Assembly (NCBI GenBank): GCA_007116585.1
Contig: SKIE01000233.1
Location: 1 to 7,190 of the forward strand
DNA: 7,190 nt
Source of the DNA: Wenzhouxiangella sp.
GTDB taxonomy: Bacteria > Pseudomonadota > Gammaproteobacteria > Xanthomonadales > Wenzhouxiangellaceae
Direction of reading: 5' to 3'
The translations under genes and the position numbers were made by a program. Of the stretch, positions 1-5,402 are shown piece by piece. Each line of letters starts with the position of its first letter. The stretch's first letter is position 1. The notes under the pieces are model-generated. The model saw only the letters and a list, made by a program, of their open reading frames with translations. It made no database searches and was not told the DNA's origin.

Positions 1-300
1 CAATCCTCGTAAAACCTGCTGTACCAAAGTTAGTTGCCAACGACGACAACTACGCACTGGCTGCCTAAAAACCAGCCTGCTCCCCATCAGTTGAGCCTGC
101 GCTTCTGAACCGGGGATCATCCAGCAGGATCGCACCGTGTTGCGCCTCAGGGCATTGGTGTTAAATCAAACTGACGCTGGTTGCTGCATATGCCCTGCCG
201 CTTGGGCGGTGCAGTAACGAGAAAAAATCGAGCGGCTAAGCATGTAGAACCAGGATCAGAAGGTTTGCGGACGCGGGTTCGACTCCCGCCGCCTCCACCA
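1..300 (+). ncRNA. ssrA: tmRNA (ssrA), 3' part, 5' end outside the window
   Basis: Transfer-messenger RNA, which rescues stalled ribosomes by acting as an alanyl-tRNA and then as a short mRNA that adds a degradation tag. The tag frame is visible at 36-68: after the resume context TAGTT it reads ANDDNYALAA followed by TAA. E. coli has ANDENYALAA, and the Asp form is known from Pseudomonas-type gammaproteobacteria. The 3' end carries a tRNA-like T arm (GGGTTCGACTCCC at about 273-285) and an acceptor strand ending in CCA at 298-300. The distance from tag start to CCA, about 265 nt, is close to that of E. coli (about 270). By analogy roughly the first 55 nt, including the 5' acceptor strand and D-like arm, lie upstream of the window. 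An open frame at 181-462 that crosses the 3' end is a chance reading and not a gene. The identification is secure; the 5' boundary cannot be seen. Confidence 0.96.
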
Positions 301-306
301 AATCCC

Positions 307-345
307 CGGCAAAGACCGGCCCTAGGGCCGGTCTTTGCCGTTTTC
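307..345 (+). terminator. Rho-independent terminator of ssrA
   Basis: A perfect 34-bp inverted repeat at 307-340 (15-bp stem, CTAG loop) starts 7 bases after the tmRNA CCA end and is followed by TTTT at 341-344. This is the expected arrangement for an intrinsic terminator of ssrA. On the - strand the stem is followed by GGGGATT, not a T-run, so it should not be an efficient intrinsic terminator for the convergent gene at 392-637. Confidence 0.9.
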
Positions 346-391
346 GACAGCCTCCGCGAATCGCTTGGATTTCAGGAAGCTGCCCTCGCAA

Positions 392-637
392 TCAGTCGTC
401 CCTGTCGGCCTGATCATCCGCTGATTCGCGTCGTGGCACGCCGGTTGCCGTCCAGGCGGTAGCGGTGGACATGGTGAGCAGAATCAGCAGGGCGATGCCG
501 GCCATGGCAAGCATCGAGATGTTAGTGTAGAAGATCAGATAGGCCCAGAACATCGTCAGCACCACGATCAACACCGAGGCGATAACCATGCGTATGCCAA
601 CGGTCTTCATCCAGGCCGGTCTATCGCTCGCTCCCAC
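392..637 (-). CDS. Small two-helix inner-membrane protein, function unknown
   Basis: Encodes 81 residues that I do not recognise as a named family. Two hydrophobic segments are visible: about residues 15-37 (rich in I, V, L and W) and about 41-64, separated by a very short turn (YTNIS), which predicts a helical hairpin in the inner membrane. The N-terminus carries Lys11 and Arg16. The tail (RRES.DDQADRDD) is hydrophilic and strongly acidic after two arginines. By the positive-inside rule both ends would be cytoplasmic. I chose the GTG at 637 because AGGAG lies 9 bases upstream (647-651 on the + strand). The open frame extends to a TTG at 658, and an ATG at 610 would still keep both helices but has no clear ribosome site. 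The gene points towards the 3' end of ssrA and is divergent from the methyltransferase. The hydrophobic pattern and ribosome site favour a real gene. Confidence 0.7.
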   Translation of the reverse strand: MGASDRPAWMKTVGIRMVIASVLIVVLTMFWAYLIFYTNISMLAMAGIALLILLTMSTATAWTATGVPRRESADDQADRDD

Positions 638-684
638 TATTCCCAACTCCTGTCTCAATCAATATCGGCATTGCTTGCGCCGAA

Positions 685-713
685 AGCTTAGGTCGTTGCC
701 CGGGTGATGTCAA
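685..713 (-). promoter_or_regulatory. Possible sigma-70 promoter for the small membrane protein
   Basis: On the - strand there is a consensus -35 TTGACA (708-713), a 17-nt spacer, then TAAGCT (685-690), which matches the -10 consensus at only 3 of 6 positions. The site is 48 bp upstream of the chosen GTG and points the right way. The -35 is persuasive and the -10 is weak. Confidence 0.35.
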
Positions 714-734
714 AAGCCGCGGCCACACGAGGCT

Positions 735-765
735 TTGAAAAGCGGCTCGCTCGAGCCAATACAAT
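735..765 (+). promoter_or_regulatory. Probable sigma-70 promoter for the methyltransferase, possibly leaderless
   Basis: TTGAAA (735-740) and TACAAT (760-765) each match the consensus at 5 of 6 positions, with a 19-nt spacer, slightly longer than ideal. Transcription would begin at about 771-773, on or next to the ATG at 773. There is no Shine-Dalgarno sequence before that ATG or before the next in-frame ATG at 797, so the mRNA could be leaderless. Confidence 0.45.
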
Positions 766-772
766 CTCGTGT

Positions 773-1486
773 ATGCCTCAACGCCACCAGCCATCCATGT
801 CGCAGGCCGCGCCGCCCGACGCAGCCCCCGGGCCCGGCGTGAGCCCGGCCTGTATGGTCTGCCGCAGCGAGCACACCCGGCACTTGCTAGAGGTCGACGC
901 GCGGGCGTACTGGCGCTGCCGAACCTGCGAGGCGACTTTCCTGGATTCACGTCACTGGCCAAGCGCCGACGCCGAACGGGCCGAATACGACCGCCACCAG
1001 AACGCCATCAACGACCCTGGCTATCGGGCTTTTCTGCGGCCGGCCCAGGAGGCACTCGAGGGGCGCATCCGCCCCGCCGCCGACATCCTGGACTATGGCT
1101 GCGGGCCGGGGCCGGCGCTGGCCGCCATGCTGGCCGAAAAAGGTCATCGGGTAAGCCGTTTCGATCCGCTCTACTACCCGGACAGCGGCGCGCTTGAGCG
1201 CGACTATGACGCCATCACCTGCACGGAAGTCGCCGAGCATTTCCATGACCCGGCGGCCGAGTTCCAGCGTCTGCACCAACTGCTCCGGCCCGGTGGCTGG
1301 CTGGTGGTCATGACCCGCTTCCAGACCGACGACAACCGCTTTGCCAACTGGCACTACCGCCGCGACCCGACCCACGTGGTGTTCTACCGCCCCCGGACCT
1401 TTGATGTGCTTGGCCAGGCCTTCGGCTGGCGGGTCCAGGCCAGAGCACCTGGCCTCGTGCTCATCCGGCGCCCACTCAGCCGCTGA
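773..1486 (+). CDS. Class I SAM-dependent methyltransferase with N-terminal CxxC pair
   Basis: A 237-residue protein. Cys27-x-x-Cys30 and Cys49-x-x-Cys52 resemble a small zinc-binding knuckle of the sort found at the front of some methyltransferases. The Rossmann methyltransferase domain follows: motif I DYGCGPG (107-113) for SAM binding, an acidic residue after strand 2 (Asp131), TEVAEHFHDP (151-160) around motif IV, and LRPGGWLVVMT (171-181). Near the end DPTHVVFY (198-205) is typical of the Methyltransf_11/23-like group. The substrate cannot be told from sequence. I chose the ATG at 773 because it fits the promoter at 735-765; in-frame starts at 704, 707 and 797 also exist, none with a good ribosome site. 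The gene is divergent from the small membrane protein and its last 11 bp overlap the end of the GGDEF gene on the other strand. The fold is confident, the role unknown. Confidence 0.88.
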   Translation: MPQRHQPSMSQAAPPDAAPGPGVSPACMVCRSEHTRHLLEVDARAYWRCRTCEATFLDSRHWPSADAERAEYDRHQNAINDPGYRAFLRPAQEALEGRIRPAADILDYGCGPGPALAAMLAEKGHRVSRFDPLYYPDSGALERDYDAITCTEVAEHFHDPAAEFQRLHQLLRPGGWLVVMTRFQTDDNRFANWHYRRDPTHVVFYRPRTFDVLGQAFGWRVQARAPGLVLIRRPLSR

Positions 1487-3380
1487 CCGCGCGACCCCGG
1501 CCCGCGTGCTTGGCTTGATACAAAGCAGCATCCGCCCGCTGCATCAACGCACTGGCATTTTCGCCGGCTTTCAGCTGAGCCACGCCGATACTTACCGTAT
1601 AGGCGATCCGGTGGTTGCCCGAGCGAACCAGCGACTCACGCGTGGCGCTGCACAGCCGGCTGGCCAGCAGCGCACCCTGCTCCAGCCCGGTCTCAGGCAG
1701 CAGGATACAGAACTCCTCTCCACCCAGGCGACCCACCGTATCGGTCTGGCGGACGGCCTGCCGCAACAACTCCGAAAAGTGTCGCAGCACGGCATCGCCG
1801 CCAGCATGGCCATGGCCATCGTTGATAGACTTGAAGTGATCCAGATCCAGCATCAGCAGGGTCAGCGAGGTGGCATAGCGCTGCTGGCGCAGAATCTCGC
1901 GCTCGAGTAGTTCGAGGAACGCCACCCGGTTGGTCAGGCCGGTCAGGCCATCAGTACTGGCCTGCCGGTGCAGTTGGTCTTCTAGTGCGCGCTGGCGCGT
2001 AATGTCTTCGGCAGAACAGACCACGTACTCAACCGTGCCATCCGCAGCCAGCTTGGGTGACTTGAGAATCGACAGCAGTCGCTCTTCGCCGCTGCGGTCT
2101 GGCACCCGGATCTCCAGCCGACAACAACGCCCGCTGGCAAAAACCTTGCCGTTATCCTTGCACAGCCGACGGGCCAGATCGGGCGGATACAGCCGCTGCA
2201 GCGGCCGATACGCCAACTCGTCGACCTGGCGGCCGAAAAAGTCTGCGTGGGCCTCGTTGACTGGCCCGTAACTGCTCTCGTCACTGAAATACCAGACCTG
2301 GGTCTGGATATTGTCGAGCAGGATGCGGCGATCCTCGGCCGCCCGGGTCAATGCCTCCAGGCTGTCGAGGCGCAGGATGGTGCTGCCGACGATGCCCGCC
2401 AGCACCTGCAGCATGGAAACCTGCTCGTCTGGCCAACGACGCATTCGGCGCACCGCGTCAAACCCCATGAACCCCATCAACTGACCTGTCGGGTCGGGAA
2501 TGGGCAGCGCCAGCAGCGACTGGATGTCCTGACGCTGAAACTCAAGCCGCTCGGCGGCGGCGCTGTCCGGCAGGGCAGCGATATCGGGAATCTGGAGCGG
2601 TTTACGCTGCAGAATGCGCGCCTTCCACCACGGCAGGCGGTCGGTCAGAAACTCCTGGATGCGGCCAAGCTGGGGTTCGACGCCAGCGGCGACCCACTCG
2701 TGCGAATTGCTCATCCTGGCCAGGTCGCCGGAAAAGCGAAACAGGTAGACCCGATCGACTTCAAACAACTGACCCAGGTCGGCCAGCGTGCGATTCAGGA
2801 CCCGATCGAACCCGCGGCGATCAACCGACCCGACAAAGCCGGCTGAGGCGTCTGCAACCAAAGTGCGAAAACGAAGGTCAAAGCGCTCGCGCTCCTGCCG
2901 ACGATTGCGAGCCGCCCATTCCTCACAAGCGATGGCGGCCACGCCCAGCTTTGTCATCAGCGGCTGCATGGAGCGCAGGAAAACCTGCCGAAAGGACTCG
3001 CCATTGTTTTCCAGCACCAGAATGCCGAACCCGGTCAGGTCGAACACCACGCGCTCCTTGGTGCCGTCATGGATACTTCGCGGCAACGCCCGCAGCCAGT
3101 CACGGCAGCGACCTGCGGTCTCAGGCAGGCCAAGGCTTTCCAGAAACAGGGCAAACTCGGGCTGATACGCCAGCGGTCGCGGCAGGGAAAGGGCCGGCTC
3201 CCAGCCGGACGCAGCAGGCTGATCGGCTGACTCGGCGCGTCTGAGGACAACCGCACCACTGCAGTTAAGCAGGCGGATCATTGTCCGGGTGCATTCCTGC
3301 AGCATCTGCTGGCAGTCCAGCGAGGCACCCACCTTGAGTGAAATCTCCATCAGGATTTCCGATTCCATATGGGAGTTCAC
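1476..3380 (-). CDS. Diguanylate cyclase with GAF, PAS and GGDEF regions
   Basis: A 634-residue protein predicted to make cyclic di-GMP from two GTP. The C-terminal 165 residues are a full GGDEF domain: DGLTGLTNR near its start, then the metal/GTP segment LDLDHFKSINDGHGHAGGD, the active-site signature GGEEF (553-557) and a product-inhibition I-site RQTD (544-547) exactly five residues ahead of it. Catalysis and feedback inhibition therefore both look intact. Upstream are a divergent GAF-like region (about 10-155), a second GAF-like domain (about 175-340) and a PAS-like domain (about 350-470) leading through a short coiled-coil stretch into GGDEF. No transmembrane segment is visible, so it should be cytoplasmic. 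I chose the GTG at 3380 because GAGG (3389-3392) lies 8 bases upstream; alternatives are a GTG at 3404 overlapping the FIST stop, a TTG at 3422 and an ATG at 3368. It lies 16 bp after the FIST gene and is probably co-transcribed and functionally linked with it. Confidence 0.92.
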   Translation of the reverse strand: MNSHMESEILMEISLKVGASLDCQQMLQECTRTMIRLLNCSGAVVLRRAESADQPAASGWEPALSLPRPLAYQPEFALFLESLGLPETAGRCRDWLRALPRSIHDGTKERVVFDLTGFGILVLENNGESFRQVFLRSMQPLMTKLGVAAIACEEWAARNRRQERERFDLRFRTLVADASAGFVGSVDRRGFDRVLNRTLADLGQLFEVDRVYLFRFSGDLARMSNSHEWVAAGVEPQLGRIQEFLTDRLPWWKARILQRKPLQIPDIAALPDSAAAERLEFQRQDIQSLLALPIPDPTGQLMGFMGFDAVRRMRRWPDEQVSMLQVLAGIVGSTILRLDSLEALTRAAEDRRILLDNIQTQVWYFSDESSYGPVNEAHADFFGRQVDELAYRPLQRLYPPDLARRLCKDNGKVFASGRCCRLEIRVPDRSGEERLLSILKSPKLAADGTVEYVVCSAEDITRQRALEDQLHRQASTDGLTGLTNRVAFLELLEREILRQQRYATSLTLLMLDLDHFKSINDGHGHAGGDAVLRHFSELLRQAVRQTDTVGRLGGEEFCILLPETGLEQGALLASRLCSATRESLVRSGNHRIAYTVSIGVAQLKAGENASALMQRADAALYQAKHAGRGRAVSG

Positions 3381-3396
3381 GGCAGAGACCTCGGTT

Positions 3397-4524
3397 TCAC
3401 TCACAGCACAGCAGCGCGGCAACCGTGGTCTTGTTGAAGAACTCCAGGTAATCCTTGCCGCTGTTGGCTATCTCACCCAGCGTCATGGCCCCGAACAGGC
3501 CATCGGATCCGGCTACGACGGCCAACTCCTCGGTCAGCCGCGGCCCGAGGAACAGGGCGCGCGAAATGCAGTCCATCACCAGTAGTTCGGACGCCGCGGT
3601 CGCATCCGGCAGATCCAACAGCGCCAGATCACGGGCACGCCCGGCCGCGGCAATCAGGCTGTCGGAAGAGCCATTGAGAATGTGCACAAAGGAACCCGCC
3701 GGCACCTCTCCCACGCACACCAGACCATCGGCGCCGTCGGTTGACAGCGGATCGCGCACCACCACCTCGCCGCCAAGCCGGTTGATACCGAATGGGTAAG
3801 CCTTGGCGAGGTCGAAAAAATCCCGGTCGGCGAAGGACTGACCACTGTGGGCTTCAACCACCTTCATGTATCGCACGGCGGCCGGTTCCCAGTCCAGTGA
3901 CAGAATGGTGTTGCGGTCGGTTTGCGTGGCCTTCATGCCCGCCGAGGCCACCTCCCAGCCATGCGCTACGCCGACCCCGCTGCGCGCCGGCAGCAAGGCG
4001 ACAATCGCTGCGTCCTCGACCAGTCCCGACGAGGTAATCAGGCAAGGGGACTGGCGGAAAGACAGCGAGCCGGCGCCGCCACCAATGAAGTTGCGCCCCA
4101 GCCCGAACATATCGAACAGTGCCTCAACGAGCGCCGCAATACGTTTGCTCAGCCCGTCCACAAACACCATCAGCGTGCCGTCTTGATCCGCGGTTCGCGC
4201 GGCGAAAGACTCCAGCACATCCTCATAAATCGCTCCGGGGTCGCTGAGCCCCGGCACGCACAGTATCTCGGCCCGGTGCGGCAGGCCGGCCACTACAAAG
4301 CCGCGCTCGTAGGCCCGTGGGCCATGTACAATTCTTGGAAAAATGCCTCCGAAAAGAGGAATGTCCAGAGACTGCAGCACCGGATCAGTCTGCACGCGCG
4401 TCCAGCCGTTACCTTCGCCGGCCAAAACCAGCAACGATTCGACGTGATCCAACCGGCCCAGCTCAGTGGCCAGTCGGCTGAACTCACGCAGCGAATCGTC
4501 TTCGCTGAACCGAATTTCCATCAT
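3397..4524 (-). CDS. FIST-domain sensory protein (FIST_N and FIST_C)
   Basis: A 375-residue soluble protein with the two-part FIST architecture. FIST_N spans about 25-205, including IPLFGG (55-60) and the glycine turn FIGGGAGSLSF (146-156). FIST_C spans about 215-370, with YPFGI (243-247), VVRDP (255-259), VPAGSFVHIL (274-283), CISRALFLG (319-327) and the closing GEIANSGKDYLEFFNKTT (350-367). FIST proteins are intracellular ligand sensors, usually encoded beside signalling enzymes. A subset called NosP binds haem and senses nitric oxide to control kinases or c-di-GMP enzymes. I cannot tell from sequence whether this one binds haem. Start: two tandem ATGs at 4524 and 4521; AAGGAG ends 5 and 8 bases upstream respectively, so the second may be the one used. 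The gene immediately precedes the diguanylate cyclase, which suggests it regulates that enzyme. Family assignment is firm, ligand unknown. Confidence 0.9.
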   Translation of the reverse strand: MMEIRFSEDDSLREFSRLATELGRLDHVESLLVLAGEGNGWTRVQTDPVLQSLDIPLFGGIFPRIVHGPRAYERGFVVAGLPHRAEILCVPGLSDPGAIYEDVLESFAARTADQDGTLMVFVDGLSKRIAALVEALFDMFGLGRNFIGGGAGSLSFRQSPCLITSSGLVEDAAIVALLPARSGVGVAHGWEVASAGMKATQTDRNTILSLDWEPAAVRYMKVVEAHSGQSFADRDFFDLAKAYPFGINRLGGEVVVRDPLSTDGADGLVCVGEVPAGSFVHILNGSSDSLIAAAGRARDLALLDLPDATAASELLVMDCISRALFLGPRLTEELAVVAGSDGLFGAMTLGEIANSGKDYLEFFNKTTVAALLCCE

Positions 4525-4694
4525 CCCCTCTCCTTACCGGTCCGCAGCCTCCCAACCGCACAGGTCAATCACCTAAAACCTACCGCACACCCTGTTATAA
4601 ATTAACACACGCAGCGTCTACGCCCTTCCCCATAACCGACCGCCGTGACTCTCGCGGCCACGGCAGCAGCCTGCGGGCACGCGGCCCGCCCAAA
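4525..4694 (-). other. Intergenic region between zapG and the FIST gene
   Basis: This 170-bp gap holds no gene. Just after the zapG stop, on the - strand, are two GC-rich hairpins: a perfect 6-bp stem with 5-nt loop (4673-4689) and a perfect 6-bp stem with 11-nt loop (4642-4664). Neither is followed by a T-run, so they are poor intrinsic terminators, though they may shield the 3' end. An AT-rich patch at 4594-4606 contains TATAAC (4594-4599 on the - strand), a possible -10 box for the FIST-GGDEF operon about 70 bp before its start, but no matching -35 is seen. The FIST ribosome site AAGGAG sits next to the start codon. Confidence 0.4.
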
Positions 4695-5330
4695 CTACCC
4701 TTGCGGGCGCTGATGTTTGGACTCGTCCGATGATTCCTCCGGCGGCTCGGTCGCCGCTTCGGGTTCAGGCTCGGATTCGGGTTCAGCGCCCGGCTCCGGT
4801 TTTTCGGCGTCGGATGGTTCCGCAACGCGCTCCGCATCCGCGGCAGCTTCGCGCTCTGGCTCGGCCTCCGCTTGTGGCTCCGGCTCCGGCGCAGGTTCGG
4901 GCTCCGCTTCAGGTTCGGGCTCCGCTTCAGGTTCGGGCTCCGCTTCAGGTTCGGGCTCCGGTTCAGGTTCAGGCTCCGGCGCAGGCTCGGGTTCCGCTGC
5001 TTCCTCGGCCGGCATGGGCTTGCCGATGCGTTTGAGGCGAACCTCTTCGTCGGTGACCTGCGGCATGCGCTCGCGCACCACGTCGGGCTCAACCAGCTTT
5101 TCCGCACCTTCGCTCAAGTGATCGAACACAGCCTTGTAGCTGTCGGTGAGCTGGTTGATCAACTCGGCGGTCTGGATGAAGTGTTCATTGACATCCTCGC
5201 GAAAACGGGCGTTTTCGCGCTTGAGCTCAGCCACTGACTGACCCGACCCGCTGCCGCGCTGCAGCCACAGACCAACCAGGGCACCACCTACCAACATCCC
5301 GAGAATCAGGCCAACCGCGCCCTCCCACAT
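4695..5330 (-). CDS. zapG: ZapG/YhcB (DUF1043) envelope/division protein with a long Glu-Pro tail
   Basis: A 211-residue protein. Residues 4-23 form a glycine-rich hydrophobic segment at the extreme N-terminus ([18 protein letters not shown]), followed by arginine, which suggests one membrane anchor with the rest in the cytoplasm. A coiled-coil stretch (about 31-66) includes [20 protein letters not shown], and [11 protein letters not shown] (69-79) is the signature block of the DUF1043 family. E. coli YhcB, also called ZapG, is a short inner-membrane coiled-coil protein of about 130 residues linked to cell division and envelope synthesis. Here everything after about residue 107 is extra: an acidic, low-complexity tail with alternating Glu-Pro and Glu-Ala from 113 to about 160, then a less regular acidic end. 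Start ATG at 5330 has AAGGA 8 bases upstream. The gene stands alone on the - strand with its own likely promoter. Family confidence is high for the N-terminal half; the tail's role is unknown. Confidence 0.9.
   Translation of the reverse strand: MWEGAVGLILGMLVGGALVGLWLQRGSGSGQSVAELKRENARFREDVNEHFIQTAELINQLTDSYKAVFDHLSEGAEKLVEPDVVRERMPQVTDEEVRLKRIGKPMPAEEAAEPEPAPEPEPEPEPEPEAEPEPEAEPEPEAEPEPAPEPEPQAEAEPEREAAADAERVAEPSDAEKPEPGAEPESEPEPEAATEPPEESSDESKHQRPQG
4894..4983. repeat. 18-bp tandem repeats encoding Glu/Pro/Ala hexapeptides
   Basis: Three identical 18-bp units lie head to tail at 4894-4911, 4912-4929 and 4930-4947 (+ strand GGTTCGGGCTCCGCTTCA). A fourth at 4948-4965 differs by one base and a fifth at 4966-4983 is more diverged; weaker copies continue on both sides. 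The unit is a multiple of three, so gains or losses keep the zapG frame and change the protein by the hexapeptide EAEPEP. Because of the repeat and the GC-rich codons, four other reading frames also stay open across the region; these are shadows. Confidence 0.9.
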
Positions 5331-5338
5331 GAGCTCAT

Positions 5339-5369
5339 TCCTTTGTTGTTTAAACCAGCGCTCATGATA
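5339..5369 (-). promoter_or_regulatory. Likely extended -10 promoter and ribosome site of zapG
   Basis: On the - strand TGATATCAT (5364-5372 region) carries the TG extension one base before a TATCAT -10 box (5364-5369, 5 of 6 matches). The -35 is weak (TTGCGG with a 15-nt spacer), as is usual for extended -10 promoters. The predicted start point near 5357 would give a leader of about 27 nt containing AAGGA (5339-5343), spaced 8 bases from the ATG. Confidence 0.4.
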
Positions 5370-5402
5370 TCAAGCCCGGCCGGGCCGCAAGTTAACTGAC
5401 CG

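Noticed and set aside
181..462. 93-residue open frame across the ssrA end and terminator
   Set aside because: It reads through the tmRNA T arm, acceptor stem and the terminator palindrome, all non-coding.
947..1531. 194-residue open frame on the - strand opposite the methyltransferase
   Set aside because: No domain or ribosome site; the opposite strand has an unmistakable SAM-binding fold over the same bases.
4894..4983. CRISPR-like direct repeats
   Set aside because: The 18-bp units are contiguous with no unique spacers and translate in frame within zapG.
4595..5107. Arg-Pro-Asn-rich open frame on the - strand in another frame of zapG
   Set aside because: It overlaps the clear DUF1043 gene and is a low-complexity product of the same 18-bp repeats.
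4717..5121. Long open frame on the + strand rich in Gly-Ser, antisense to zapG
   Set aside because: It is the mirror of the Glu-Pro/Ala repeats in GC-rich codons; several other frames stay open for the same reason, and it has no ribosome site or family signature.
5373..5386. GC-rich palindrome as terminator of the GNAT/nitrilase gene
   Set aside because: The self-complementary GCCCGGCCGGGC can form only a 4-bp stem with a 4-nt loop and has no T-run after it; it more likely sits in the zapG promoter spacer by chance.
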